64,000 nt of DNA from positions 64,001-128,000 of the forward strand of contig JAQFVV010000973.1 of the NCBI GenBank assembly GCA_028023455.1. The letters are read 5' to 3'. This document shows, piece after piece, positions 46,103 through 59,930 of the stretch. Under the pieces are notes generated by a model that saw nothing but the letters and a program-made list of their open reading frames with translations, was not told the origin of the DNA and searched no databases. Made by a program: the position numbers and the translations under genes. Source of the stretch: Epiperipatus broadwayi (Eukaryota > Onychophora > Udeonychophora > Euonychophora > Peripatidae). Every line of letters begins with the position of its first letter. The first letter of the stretch is position 1.

Positions 46103-47470
46103 CATGGCTACAAAATGAAAGTGCAATTTTCAGATTTTCTAAGTACACTTGCTTGTAAATATTAACATTATACAGATATTTTCACTTGATCCTATGATCA
46201 TCTTATGGATAGACATAGTAATCATTCAAGGGATTGTTATAATGCTTATATTTATAACAAGTAAATGTACACATGATGGAATCAAAATATATTGTCACAC
46301 ACAAACATATGCAAATATATATATTATTTCATAAAACATGATTTAAAAAAAAAAATTACCTGTAAAATATTTATTTCAATATATAGTAATCAGAGGAAAT
46401 GTGCTAATGTATTTTGCAATATGTCTGCCACAAATTTTGCAACAAATGTAACAAAATGAACATAATAAGAATAAATGTAAGTATAAATTGATTATTAATT
46501 AATTTTGAATGTTGTATATTAAACATAAAATACATTTGTTTATTAGCTTTTAAAATCTAAGCATATATAATCTTGAAATTAATGTGCTTATCGACTTGCA
46601 GCTTAATGGATAAGAAGTTTCACTACTTATTAATTCAGACATTGTGTTTCTAAATATAGATAGTGTTTCTGAAATATTATAACATTGGTTTGTATTCATG
46701 TTTTATATTTTGATTTATTTTAAAATACTTTTGGGAATTTATTCAAAGTGTAAATTGATTGTTTGTTAATTCTTCTTTGTGTACAAAATATAAAATGTAT
46801 TAGAATTTAAGATCTAGTGTTATTTAAATTTATGTTTCATGTTTAGAAAATCTTGAAATCAATATACTTATCAACTTTCCACTTAATAAATCAAAAGTTA
46901 CTTCTACCTATGCTGGTTGACTTTATTTTGCTGTATACAGGTAGTGAGCATGTGTTTGTATTCATTTAATATATATATATATATATATTGTAACAAAATT
47001 TTAGATCGATCAAATATTATAGATTCCAATATTCATGGCAACTTAATAAAGATGATCAAACGAACCAAATGTATTTAATAATTATGAAAAGATTCAAATA
47101 TAATATCTCTAGCTTAATGAATGAAAAATGCATTGTAGATTTTATATCAAAAGAGAAGAATTATTTAACCTGAGTAGTGGCTATTAAACCAAAGATCAGA
47201 CTGAGTTATCTATCATATTACGGGTAATTGGATGAAATGAAACATATTTCTATCATTAGATTTCTCAAGATATCCCACTATCAATAATTATAAGCAAATT
47301 ATTAACAACAAGGATTATAACTCAGGTATATGAAATCACGTGAGGTGAGTACACTAGTAATTCAATAAAATATAACTCAGGTATACAGACAGTAGATCTT
47401 ATCCACTTTCATTTCTTGGTTTGATGTTAAGTGCATGTTTAAACAAATACTAAGTGAATATGGTTTAACA
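46103..47470. other. AT-rich spacer
   Basis: An (AT)n tract at 46968-46987 runs into TTGTAAC. No supported feature. Confidence 0.35.
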
Positions 47471-47556
47471 GGGCGCCATTAGATTCTCTGAATCTAGACA
47501 CGGTTATATCTAATAACCTTTCACATGTACCGGGTTTGAATCCCCTTTTTGGTACT
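47471..47556 (+). repeat. tRNA-like sequence, degraded SINE head or pseudo-tRNA
   Basis: There is a strong B-box-like ACCGGGTTTGAATCCCC (47529-47545), preceded by a perfect 5-bp/7-nt anticodon-type hairpin GGTTA-TATCTAA-TAACC (47502-47518). The upstream A-box region (ATTAGATTCTCTGAATC) is poor, there is no clean acceptor stem, and loop position 33 is A rather than T. A functional tRNA is therefore unlikely. Confidence 0.4.
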
Positions 47557-50204
47557 TTATTTCTAATAAAAATGGGAGATTTTGCTTTTTGAGCCATATC
47601 ACTATACGCACTAATATTTAGGTAAAAGTAAAACATCTTTAAACCAAAGTAAAGTATATTAGACATAAATCATTTCTTAGATCTTAGCATAACAAATGTG
47701 TTTCAATATTTTTATAAGTTTACTAGCTCAGATTATATATAACTAATTTAGGATGGCAATTCACTCATCCTTGCATGAAATAGATGATGGGGTGTGGTTA
47801 TAATAACACTAAGAAATCACTAAATATTATAAAATCAATATTTATTTATGGCCTTTAAACAGTTAAACAGCTCATTAATTAAAACGTTGATGACGATGAT
47901 GATGATGATAATAATAACGATAATGACAAGGGTTTCAACTACAGCTCTAGGACTAAGCCTAAACATAAAACTAATTTTTATAAAGAAATTCATAATTATT
48001 GCTTAATTTTAGCATATTTACTTATTTCTTAAATAACTAATATTCAACCACGGATGGTGATGAATGATCACACTTAACAAAGACTACACTTAATGAAATA
48101 TATATGCCTCATTTAATAAAACAAACTAATATTTATTACTGCATTTCTAACATATACATAAAAATTTCTAGAGAAACATGAAAATTGACATGAATAATAA
48201 TAATGATAATAATTGATTATATAACAATCCTCAGATTAATTTCAAGTTCTTCCCCCTTTCCCTTCAAATGTATATTGTATTAAGTTGGATGTCACATTGA
48301 CCATGATTTTCACTCCATGAGAAAAGTATTTCATATAAAAAAAAATATTCACTCATTGGCACACATACCTTATAAATCTAACATGTAAGCAGAATGTAAT
48401 AAAAAAAAATGTTAGTAGAATTGAAACAAGTTTTAAATTATTTTCTCCCCCTCTCTTCTACCTCTGAAATGCTATACTTAACTTGAAGCAAAATAATCTA
48501 ATATTTCAATACTACTTATTATTTCACATTCACTCGCAATTATACACATATAAAATATTACTATGTATGTGCGTGTTTTATCCCAAAATAATAATAATAT
48601 ATTAGTTAAAACTAAAATCATAATACCATAAAAAAATTGTTTTACACATTAATATTTCATAACTGTAAAATTAATAAACAAATAAATTTTGATACATTCA
48701 CATTTATGTAGTTCAAAGCTATTATTATTATTAAGACATTCTTGGTTTTCATCGATCTGAATTGTCTTTAAAAGTTCTTTAAATAAAATATGTCACTTTA
48801 TTACTAAATTTTTATTAATACTCTGATTGCATAAAGAAAATAGATATAAAAGTCATATTACCGATCCAAGGGTTTGGCCTTGTATACTGTCTATACTTGG
48901 CAGCAACAATTTCCGTGTTCTTTGGAACAATCACTTTCTTGAAGTATATAATTATTTGATGATGAGGATACTATTGAGGTTATTTACTTTAGTGGATAAT
49001 TTGGAAATCATTATATCAATTTTTCATCTCTTCCTGTCAAGCATGATTCTTTTAGTGGATGAAATACAGCAGTTGTTTTCACATTTATAAATTTTCTTGA
49101 GTTTAAAATCAGTTGCTGGAACAATTAATTGGACTTGATGATTAATATTTATCGGTAGATTAATTCATCTTTCATTGAATGCAGGTGAATGCTTTCTTCC
49201 TTCTATTAAGAACATCTTATTTCTCTGGTCAGTTGAAAGGTGTAGAATATTATTTTAGACAAAACATCTTTTCTTTCCTATATGATGTGCAGCTTTCCAG
49301 ATGGTCAGGCAAAGATGGGACATACATATAATTTTTCTAGCCAGTCATTTCTTATATTTTCAACATTCAATTTAATAGTCTAATAATCTGAATCATAATC
49401 ACAATAATAATAATTCAACTGATTTTTCCCGACAACTTTTTATATCCAATTTTTTAACTAACTTAACCAATCAGAGATAGTGTCACTTGCTCTTTTTGGA
49501 CAAATTCATTTTAATTAGATCTCTAATTTATTTTCAACTAAATTATTTTTCAACTGAAAAGTTTAATCCTTTTTCCAGACACTTTTGTTTAAAAAAAAAA
49601 TAGACTTAATCCTTTTTTTTACACCTAGGTAACATTTCAAATTTTTGAGCTTCCTACTTTAGATCTTAAGATAAGACAATTTCAAAATTAGAGTTTCCAC
49701 CCAGATTAAGCTACCAAAGTGGCAAACAATCATTTACAAAAACAAAATTGCTACAAAAATAGATATCTGATTCAACAGATTTCCTCTTTTAACAAAATTG
49801 TACAAAAAAAATAATTTGACAGATTTAACCCTTCCTTTTCTTTCAATATTTAATAAATGTAAATTTCTGTATGTAATGTACACACATACTTCATTATTTC
49901 AAATCATTCATAAACTAACATTAAATAATATAATTGCTAGCTTAGTAATTATAACCCTATTATTTAATTAAATCTGTAACTTTTAAATCCCAATTACAAT
50001 TATAGAAAAGCAAAATAGAAGCATAGAATAAGATATTAAAATTGATCAAGCGTAGGTTAGTTTTAAAGAAAGTCAAAGTGTTTAATATTTGAAATATAAA
50101 ACAATTAAATAACTTACACATACACTGCCTATACATATGCATTATAACTTTGCTTTTTAAAGAAAAATTAAAATTTGAATAGTTTAAATGTGTGTATTAC
50201 CTTT
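47557..50204. other. AT-rich spacer
   Basis: A trinucleotide run (GAT/AAT) lies at 47890-47925 and AAT runs at 48200. The 87-codon frame at 48827-49090 has no recognisable domain. Confidence 0.35.
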
Positions 50205-50330
50205 CTATCAACACACAAACAAGTAAAGCATATAATTGCTGTCCCACTCTCTTTCTGTCTAAAGCATTTAAAATTTTGATCTGGTAGGATTTGAACTTGG
50301 ATGCCCTACAGCTTCTTTTATGGTTATATA
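50205..50330 (-). repeat. tRNA-like SINE fragment
   Basis: Minus strand: AAGTTCAAATCCTACCAGATC at 50306-50286 is a B box and T-arm-like sequence followed by a body with GAGAGTGGGACAGCAATTAT. The A-box side is degraded. The similarity is to tRNA-derived SINEs in general; the family is not identified. Confidence 0.35.
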
Positions 50331-52361
50331 AAAATGTGATGATGATTTTGTTTTACATTTTCTTACATGCACATTACTATAAATTTAGCTAATGACTAAA
50401 TTGTAATGGCACAATATATATATATTGTATGTATATGTCTCATTTCAAACACATAGATATATTATTTATCTAAAAAAAAAACATTTCTTTTATATATATA
50501 GATTAATGTGTGTATTTATTATTATATATAAATTTATAAATACTTAATAAATAAGCAGTTATAGAGAGAGAAGGTAATAATATTTAATATTGATTTTTTA
50601 TATTTTCTTATTAAATAAGGTGTTAAATTATTTAACATTAACTTCGTTAAAATAAAGCAGATCAGAAAGAAAGTGTAAAATAAGGCGATCAGATTAGTAG
50701 ATTAAAAAAATGTACATGTGCAAAAGAGTGAGAAAGAATGAAAGCGTCTGTATTAAAACAAAAATGCTTTTTACACCTATTGCTAATGACTATAGATTGC
50801 CAGCTTTATTGTTTGTTATCTGTGTCTAAGATTATTTTTATAAAAGGGGTGCTTTGATGTAATGAAATGTGATTATTAATTTTCTTGTAAAATCACAATA
50901 GAACATCAACTTGTCAAACTCTGATTTTTTTGATCTTTTATCTCAAGATAATATATGCAGGTGGTCATTTTCTTTGACCAAGATTTGCAATATAAATGAA
51001 TGAAACAATATTCAGAGAACAGTCAATTTTTTTTTAATGTTGGGAAAAGGCAGTCAGTTTTTTTTTAATGTTATGAAAAGAGAGTGAGCGATTTGATTTT
51101 TTTTTCACTCTTTAAAAGTTGAGGAAGAAAAAAATGACTCTTGTTTTAAAGCCAGTATAGACGAAGATGTGCGTATATATAAGTAATTCCCAGCAAGATT
51201 AAGAAAAGAAGGAAAAAATGGAACAAAATTGAATTTATTGGAAGAAGTTATTAACAATTCTATGAAATGATATTAATATATTTTGCTGTGTATAATATAA
51301 TGAATTTGCATTGCTAAAACCATTTTTTCTGCTTCCTGATTAATACAGAATGGGTTAAAATCACTGCTCTGTCTGTGGACTCATATACCAGTCAAATAAT
51401 AGCCAACAAAATGATTGAGTTTAAAGCCAACCACACAAGCTATTTGAAATGCTTCTTTTCTTGCTGCTGGTCAATTCTAGGCTCATTACCTTTGGATGGA
51501 GGGAGAAAGGGAAGGAAGAGGAAAGGAAAAATGTATAAAGGCCTTATAGCTAGGTTTGATTAAGCTATCAACCAAATTTTTGTTAAAATTTTCCTCATAG
51601 TCATCTAGAGTGTCTACAACAATTTTTTTTTTTTAAAATGGGAGAGACAAGCAAATCCACCAGTTCATACTTATCTAAAAATATTTGAAATAACTCTTTT
51701 TGAAATGGTAGAAGCAAGCCAGTCAATGAATTCAGCATTATCAAAAGTATCAACAATAAATAATTTTAAAATTGAAGAAATAAGCAAGTCAATCAATTCA
51801 TGTTTATCTTAAAAGTATCTGCAAGAACTTTTCTTTTTGTTTTTATGGAGCAAAGACAAGCAGTCTGAAAATTCAAACTCAGGACATTTATAAGAAGTGA
51901 AAGTAATCGGGTAACTATGAACTTTCCTTAACAGATCTTTTATTATTGCTTATTAAAAGTAAACCTTAATTTATTGGTCAAAGCATTATTTTTTTTTCTT
52001 TGATACAGAAACATTAAAGGCTTGTTTATCGATAGTTATTCTCAATACCACATAACATAACACAAACACAGTTTAAATCTTTAAACTTAAATTTTCATTA
52101 TTTTTTTATTGTTTTTTTTTATATTATATATTGTAATATTGAAATGTTTTTTTTTTATTGTTCTTCATTTGTTATGATAATGAGCAACCTATAAATATAT
52201 GCATTTATAATGTTTTTTTTATATTGTTGCATATTAAAATTGATATAATGTATTTTATTTTATTTTTGCTAAAAGGTTGCAAGAATATTTTTGATATATG
52301 TAATTTATGTATTAATCTCTAATATAGGGGTATACATTTTAAACATATATGTTAACATTAT
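50331..52361. other. AT-rich spacer
   Basis: A short tandem duplication (CAGT..TTTTTTTTTAATGTT) occurs at 51020-51075. The 62-codon frame at 51375-51563 has a slightly raised G+C and a basic tail but no known domain. Confidence 0.3.
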
Positions 52362-52990
52362 GAATTTACGAAAAATAATTTGATATTTGTAGAAATATTA
52401 ACCCAAAAATACAAAAAAAAACCCAACAAATTAGTGAAAATTTACATGCATGAAATACAAAATAAGGTCAATACAAAATATAAAAACAAAAAATTATTGA
52501 AAATATGCCATTAATGGCGATCACATTGGCTAATTTTAAAAGCGTACTGTATAGCCAATGAATTTACGAAAAATAATTTGATATTTGTAGAAATATTAAC
52601 CCAAAAACCCCAACAAATTAGTGAAAATTTACATGCATGAAATACAAAATAAGGTCAATACAAAATATAAAAACAAAAAATTATTGAAAATGTGCCATTA
52701 ATGGCGATCACATAAAAATGTGCCATTAATCGCGATCACATGCCCTACTTTTACATACATTGGCTAATTTTAAAAGCGTACTGTATAGCCAATGAATTTA
52801 CGAAAAATAATTTGATATTTGTAGAAATATTAACCCAAAAATACAAAAATTATTTACAAATTAAATGTAATTAAGTGGAAGTTTGATAATTGAAGAAATA
52901 TTAACAAAAATTGTTTGTACATTTAAAATAATGATTTAATGCGAATATGGCATTAATGGTGATGTTACTTTTACATGCATTTGGATTACT
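52362..52990. repeat. Tandem repeats beyond the 3' end of the Merlin-like transposase
   Basis: Units begin with GAATTTACGAAAAATAATTT at 52362, 52560 and 52794 (spacings 198 and 234 bp; the second unit has an extra 36 bp made of a second GTGCCATTAAT.GCGATCACA block). The third unit breaks at about 52850. A further diverged ATTAATGGTGATG..ACTTTTACATGCATT block lies at 52950-52980. These copies are nearly identical, so the duplication is young. They may be the subterminal part of the transposon whose gene lies next to them. Confidence 0.8.
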
Positions 52991-53070
52991 TATTGTCTAT
53001 ATTCAATAATATAATTAATTCTAAAATTATAATTATTATAAAAAAAATTAAAATTACTTACAAATAGCAT

Positions 53071-53955
53071 TCACTGTGGAGGACTGAATTGGGATATATG
53101 TTCTAAAATTGCAGCGAAAGGATCAGCTTTGTACGACTGCCTCCACATAAACTCGCTCAAATATGAGTCCAGGTGCTGACGTGCTGTCCCTCTGTGTTTT
53201 TTATTACGCCATTTGACCAAACCCCACAACCTTTCAACATTCTGTGTATGTACGCCAGTTGTGGGGTCTACGAAGTTGTATGTGTGATTAACACGATGGT
53301 GTTCATATCCAGCCTCAGCTAACTCTCCGCTCTTGTATCCCTTCCAGCAATCGCTGTAGATAGTCGAGCCTTCGTGTACATTTTGCAAAATTTCTTGCAT
53401 GAGAGTAGACACACTTCTATCTCGAATGGCTACAATAAAGCATTCCTCAGTCTCTCTGCACACGCCACCAAATAGCCATTGCTGTGGTAGGACTCTTCCG
53501 GCATTGTTCTTCCATTTTGTGAAGAGGCTTTCATCAATCTCAACGATTGTGTTGGGACCTCCGATTTTCCGCCTTTCATTTCTTAACAATCTCCAGGTAC
53601 AAACTTCCCGGAGGTAGTTGTTCCAATCGATAACAGTTTTGTCCGAAATATTCAATTCCTCCGCACAAAATGTTATCGATGTTAATTCTTTGGACCAACT
53701 ATAGATGAAACGTATAGCGGTCATGAAAGTCATTTTGGAGCCAACAAGCCACGTGCCTTTTCTAATTGCAATTTCTGACAGGCAATCCTTCAAGTTACAC
53801 CGCCATTGTTTCTTGGAATTGTGAATATACTTTTTCATTTCATGCCCATTTTGACATAATTTCCTTTTGGGGAGAAGACCACGGTCTTGTAAGAAGATGA
53901 TCGCTTCTTCCTCCATACTCGGTAAAATAAACAAGGTTCTTGGAGCTTCAGCCAT
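53071..53955 (-). CDS. Merlin-type (ISXO2/IS1595-like) DDE transposase, intact
   Basis: A 294-codon intron-free frame with G+C well above its surroundings. N-terminal zinc ribbon: C34, H38 and C53/C58 (CQNGHEM, then WRCNLKDC). A helix-turn-helix-like stretch follows at about 92-118 (CAEELNISDKTVIDW). The DDE domain has VEIDES with D141, YSDCWKGY with D202, and NVERLWGLVK with E241, spaced as in the ISXO2-like transposases used by eukaryotic Merlin elements. Length fits that family. The start is the first ATG, with G at -3 and G at +4, a good animal initiation context. No frameshift or missing catalytic residue is visible. The product would bind terminal repeats and catalyse cut-and-paste transposition in the nucleus. 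I could not identify its terminal inverted repeats, so whether the element is complete is open; host domestication is an alternative. A GTAAGT shortly after the stop could allow alternative splicing. Confidence 0.88.
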   Translation of the reverse strand: MAEAPRTLFILPSMEEEAIIFLQDRGLLPKRKLCQNGHEMKKYIHNSKKQWRCNLKDCLSEIAIRKGTWLVGSKMTFMTAIRFIYSWSKELTSITFCAEELNISDKTVIDWNNYLREVCTWRLLRNERRKIGGPNTIVEIDESLFTKWKNNAGRVLPQQWLFGGVCRETEECFIVAIRDRSVSTLMQEILQNVHEGSTIYSDCWKGYKSGELAEAGYEHHRVNHTYNFVDPTTGVHTQNVERLWGLVKWRNKKHRGTARQHLDSYLSEFMWRQSYKADPFAAILEHISQFSPPQ

Positions 53956-54804
53956 ATCACAAAGTAAAATATCAAGGACGCAATGGAAGAGCTGAAAAAA
54001 ATCACTGTGATCAAGTGGATAGCAAAATCACAATAGACAGAAAAATCAAAAAATTTCCCAAACCTCTCTCCGAATTTTAAATCTCGCGGTTAAAAAAAAA
54101 AAAATTGACTCTCTGATGGATTAATCACACCAGTCACTTCGTTGCCATGACAATGTTGTCATACAAAGATCGTCGATGCCTACTGGAAGGGAAACCGGTG
54201 GGTCAAATACGTCATCAGGCAAATTATCCGTAAGTACCCAACTTATTAACTGCGTATGACTATGAATGGTCTTATATATTTGGAAAGAAGAATAGGAAAG
54301 ATTTTTTGTTAAAAGAACCTAGTATTTGGAGATAATCATAAGGCACTCCAAGAATCTCAAAGTGGGTAATTTTATTCAGATGCTATATTTAATATTATTT
54401 TTACTTGATGACAATGGCCAGTATGTTTTATTGTTCAAATGACCTCCCCAATATCTAAATATTTTAAATCTTTAATGATGATAGTTTTAAATTTCACTGT
54501 TGTTATTTTAAGTACTAAGAAATGAGATAATTTATTTATTTCATTACTAATGTGACAGAATTAATGTTTAGGGTAGTTGCAAACGGGCTATAATGTTATA
54601 CTTAGTTATTGAATTATAGCAACTATCATTTTATCACTCATCAATATATAGATTGTAATCAGTTATAAAGTAACAGCCTTTTATAAACCTTTTTGTCTGT
54701 TTATCTTTATTATTCATACTGTTACAAATGACAGACTATAAATAGCATAGATTATAAATAGGCATATATTATAATAATTAATAATTGCTTCTAATATTAA
54801 TTCC
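53956..54804. other. Upstream flank of the transposase gene
   Basis: The 54060-54240 part is GC-richer than background (TTGCCATGACAATGTTGTCA, ACCGGTGGGTCAAATACGTC) and probably belongs to the transposon. No terminal repeat matching the left side was found by eye. The remainder is AT-rich. Confidence 0.4.
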
Positions 54805-54832
54805 GTTACAATATATATATATATATTGTAAC
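54805..54832. repeat. Palindromic TA tract
   Basis: GTTACAAT, a TA run, then ATTGTAAC: a perfect palindrome. The right flank type (ATTGTAAC) also follows the TA run at 46968-46995. Confidence 0.6.
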
Positions 54833-57800
54833 CCCTCATCACCGATCCCCATCACTAACAAATACCCGTGGGAGCCAATTCTATGAACCATAGAATAAAC
54901 TATTGATCTAACTTTACCCTAAAATTACTAACAAGGCTCTTAAATAAAGTTTTACCTTAGCTTATCTCAGTTGAGGGATACAGAAGTGTATGAGGTGTAA
55001 AATGTATATCAGATGTGGGAGGAAATATTATAATTAATAGGAAATAAAACATCTATTAAATTCTATAATAAATAAGAATTAAATTGGTAAAATTCTACCA
55101 TCTAAAATTAACAAGCTATAGTCTATACTTCACCTCCTCCCATTATCCATATACATTGAACAATCTCTACCATATCAGAAAATTAAATTAATAAATAAAA
55201 TGTACTGTTTAGCAACTATACTGTGTAATAAGCTGGAACTGAACATAAAATAAACTTAACATTACTGAACTTTTAATTATACAATAATTTAAACTAATTA
55301 AGTGAATTTAATATTTAATCTGAATTAAAATTGAATATCTCAGGGAATTAATTTATTGCATGGCTTAATCCAAAATCTTTACCTCTCAAAAACTACTATT
55401 TACTATTATGAAAGTAATTATATAAAGTAAGCAATACCCTAACTAAATAATGGCAGTTAGATAATGAAAGAAATAAGGTACGTTTTGATTTCAATTCATC
55501 ATCTAAACAATAACTAAATGACAAAACTATTAGAGAATCAGTAAATAATTAACATTTTATACAGTGTTTGGAGCAAGGAAATCAACATCATGATATCTGG
55601 ATATGTTCATCATTAAATTAAATGAAAAGTACAATCATATCATATTAGATAAAGTAAATGTGTGAGAATGTGTGGAAATATGAAATATGAATGTATGTTA
55701 AAGAAGAATTCTGAATACAATTTTGAATAATAAAACATTTATTAAAAAAAAATAGTTAAGCAAACATTTAATTTCTTTATAATTAGTACAGGCACAAGTT
55801 CTGGATGTATTTAACATCAATGATTGAAAAAATTACATAAGAACCGATAACAAAATATAATTTTCTAATTTCTAATCTGACGCATCTCATCTATCAAAGC
55901 ATCTTGATAGACTTATGGAGACACATTATATTTTTAACACTAAAATAATGAACCAAAATAAAATCTTTACATTTTATTGCAAAATGATTTTCAGTTATCA
56001 ATCACTTCTGATAAACATATGGAACTGAAGTAATATAGCACTAAACTTAAAACAATAAACTACAAAAATTTCTTTTATATTCAACATCTTATTTTTAGCA
56101 CTCTCAAATTATAAATTAGTTGATAAGTCTATGATAAATAATATATGGTTAAATATTTATATTCAATTATAACATAAAACTAAAATTTTTGGCATTTTAC
56201 TTCAAATGCACATTAACTAAAAATAAAGGGGTTTGAATTTAAGAATGGGTATAAAATAAGAATAATATCAAGCTATACTTTGCAAAATGGAAATAAATAA
56301 CTCCATTAATTAAATATATTCTGTATTTGCAAAAATGAAGTAAAGAATTCTATTAATTAAATATGTTTTATTTTCTCAAAATAGAAATAAATAATTCTAC
56401 TAATTAACTATGTTTTGTCCTCTTTGCTTGCTTACTCAAATAATGATTGAATATTATGAAAATTGATGATATGAAATTTAAATGATAAATACAAGATGAT
56501 TTGAAAAGATAATTAAAGTTATACATTAATGATGGATTTTTCCATATCTTTTAAATTAATACATTATGCATGGGTCTGTATTGTGCTGTGTGTCATAGAA
56601 TAAATAATTAACACTGATTAATCCAATCAGTTTACTTATGAACTTGTAATAAATTATAATATGGACGATGACAATGGACAATCAAGCTTTAATCACTAAC
56701 TTTACTACAGCTGTTTTGTGAGAAAATTGATTCTGCTTTTATTCCTCTTTTTTATCAATAATTATCTGGCACTTGGCTATAAGTATAAGATGAAAACATT
56801 CCTTAAGGCACATGGGATAAAAGATTTTCACAATTCAAATCATATAAATAACAATACAACAACTCCCAAGTCTCACTTCTGAGACTAAATAAACTGGTGG
56901 GAAAAATCTCATCACCAAAATAATCAGGGAGATAAAATACTTGACTTCATATACTCTAATTCATAATATCAAATATCAAAAGTGGAGGATTCAATCTACT
57001 CCTACCAAATACTTCAATAAACAAAAAGGAAGACTTTACTTTATCCCATACAATATAATATGCAATCTATCTATGTCTAATATTCAAATAACAAAAAGGG
57101 AGAGATTACTCAATCCCATAAACTACTATAAAACATTACTAACTTTACTCTACATAGCCACTGGATACTTTTCTATTCAAGCATAATAAAGAACAATAAA
57201 TTCATACTTAAGTAAATTTCTAATCTTTTCAAATCAATTAACCCATTCTCATCCTCCTAAACTGATAGACTTTATATCATTTTTACTTGCAATTTACACA
57301 TTATTATAGTTGAATTTAATAATAGACACACATATACAAGCATAATAATACACAGACAATTCAAATCCTAGTAAGCAAAGAACTACTGTACTGTAAAAGC
57401 AATAGTGGATAAATATTTCATATCTGATAAATATAATATTTATAACTTGGAAACATACTAATGATGGTTGAAAAGCAAGGCAAAATAATTTCTATTGGCA
57501 AGGTAAGACCAAGTAGTATTTTTTATAGTGCATTTGCATTAGCACAAAATTAAAATAAAAGTTTGGTTTAGATAAATAATAAATCTTTATATTCTAGGTT
57601 AAATAATTATTGAAAATAATTATTTTCTAATCTATTGGAAAATGCAAAGATATACTCTAAAATTTATATAATGAGCTTCTTTTTTAAAATAGCTGTCCAC
57701 CCCTTCAACATGAAATGGATGTTTCTATGTCAAACACACGCGCGTATATTTATAATATGGCACACAATAAAACTTATACTAAAATACTAATAAATACCTT

Positions 57801-59469
57801 GTATAATATTTCCTTCATATTATACATTTATGAGACGTTCTTGGAGAATAATAATACATAATGATAAGAATAAAATAATAAAACTATCTTTAAACTATCT
57901 ATCTACTAAATACCAAATAATAACAATAATAACTAAAGTTCTTTTTTTTTCTTCTTTTTCTTGGTTGTAAAATAAAAAGTTTATTACAGTTTATAAATGA
58001 CATATCTTGGTCATATACTAAATAATAATAATAATTAGCACAAAGATAAATACTGATGAACACATAACAAATTTCTGCAGGAAAACAAATAACATTATTT
58101 TGGAATCCAGAATAGCATATTCCTTTTTCTTAGCAAAGCTAATAAATCACTGTTGACATTATATGAGAGAATTTTTTATTAAGCAATATACATTTTATCA
58201 TGACGCCAATAAAGTAATAATTCATATTTCATTCATGAGATATATTTAAGCATTTGTTTTATATTTTTTAAGAGCCATTCATAAAGCATATAATTATTTA
58301 ACTGATAATATTTACTCAAATTTCCGTGAGTTGGTTGGAAATACCGCAAATGAAGAGAACAATTAATAAAATAAAGTCATATTCAGTTTTATCTATTTTT
58401 ATAAATTCATTTCTCACAGTAATTGGAGATGAATAATTAGACAATCTGTTAAATTATACATTTAGTCTTATTTTTCTAATAGGCAAAAATATAAATAGTC
58501 AGGCAAGTGTTCCAATAATAATGACAATAAACATAAATTATTCATACCATCTGTCTCAACCTTCTTCTTTTATAACTAGCACAGATTTTGCTCCATTAAT
58601 ATTATAATTAAATTTTAGGAAAAATAATCTTGAAAAATAAACAAACATTCTACTTCCTTGCTTACAATTAGGTTTAAAATTTAAATAAAGCAAGTTTAAA
58701 ATACTATTACGCATTTCCATTCTTTTTCAGTATTGGCAATTAAATTTAAATAATATATAGTACACCAGGGTCTCTTTTTATGTGGACTTATTTAACATGA
58801 TTTTGAAGTTACGTGATTCATGTTTCACCGGAAGTCGTACTCCGATAATGCGCTATTACTTTAAATAATAAATTTTGCACGCTTACGTTATATTGAAAGT
58901 AATAGCACATTATTGGAATTCGACTTTCATCTTAGTAATTTCAATATTTTCAGTACTTTATAATAGTAAGATTTTATGCAATAATGAAATTAAAATCATG
59001 ATTTCCACATTTTATGTATACACACATTAAATTTTACAAGATTATAATGTAAATTTGTTCAAACATTGTGCGTGTTAATTTTGCATTTTAAATCACATTC
59101 TGTTTTTGGTTTTTAACCCTTTCACTGATGATTTTAGCTATTGGCCCTCTACTTAAACTGATTCTTTTAGCTAGTGGCCCTCTACTTAAATCTGAGAACA
59201 ATGTGATTGGTCTGTGTCATTTGCAATCAGTTCTTTTGTTAAAATATTAATCTAAAATACACAGAATTTTTTTAATTCAGCTTCTAAAAATTGAATAATT
59301 TTAGATTCAAATTGGTTAAATGTAACGAAAAAATAAAAATAATGTTAATAACTGTCGAAAAATATAAGAAAAATGTGTAAAAAAGAGGTAGCAGTAAAAC
59401 AAAAGAATTATAACTCAACCAATGATTTGGCCGTTATTCAGATAAACGTGCTGTCAAATAATTCTCTTT
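54833..59469. other. AT-rich spacer
   Basis: No gene is supported. The 81-codon frame at 56941-57186 (TSYTLIHNIKYQK) is low-complexity-like. A small repeat TTTTAGCTA.TGGCCCTCTA occurs twice near 59132 and 59166. Confidence 0.35.
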
Positions 59470-59930
59470 TTATTTCCAGTTTGCTTATTTCTCTTGTAAA
59501 ATTTAAAATTTTCCAAATCAAACTTTATATTTCCATAAAGTAACATCAAATCTTATTTATGAATGTAAAAAATTACGATAGATGTTATTATTTACTTCAA
59601 TTACCGAACATACACAGCTTCGTTGTCATGTCTGAATCTTCATTTAGAAACACGCCTTAGGAATTTCTCCTGATTACGTTATGTGGCGATAATTATTTTT
59701 TGTTACGGATATTTCTCCAAATGTATTTTTCTTCTAATATTTAAAATTTTCCGAGTCAAACTTTATAATTTGATAGAGAACTATATTTTATTATTTGTGA
59801 ACTAAAAAATTGCAATAAATGTAATTATTACAACAAAATCATTACGAATGTGTATAACGTGAATTGTCTTTGTTAGTGTTGCTCGTTTGTCAATCTGTCA
59901 TTTAGAAACACGCCTAGAAGATTTGATAGT
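59470..59930. repeat. Imperfect tandem duplication
   Basis: Blocks TTTAAAATTTTCC, TCAAACTTTATA and ATTTAGAAACACGCCT occur in the same order at 59500-59657 and 59740-59915, a period of about 250 bp with substantial divergence. Class unknown. Confidence 0.55.

Noticed and set aside
45527-46158. Overlapping small plus-strand ORFs with similar N-termini (HFVLNQHSSV and LNQHSLVG)
   Set aside because: They are translations of the antisense of the family B tandem units; the similarity comes from the repeat, not from a gene family.
53399-53617. Plus-strand 72-codon ORF
   Set aside because: Shadow of the Merlin-like transposase on the opposite strand.
54190-54225. CTGATGACG on the minus strand upstream of the transposase as a hammerhead box
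   Set aside because: No stem II or GAAA follows at the required distance.
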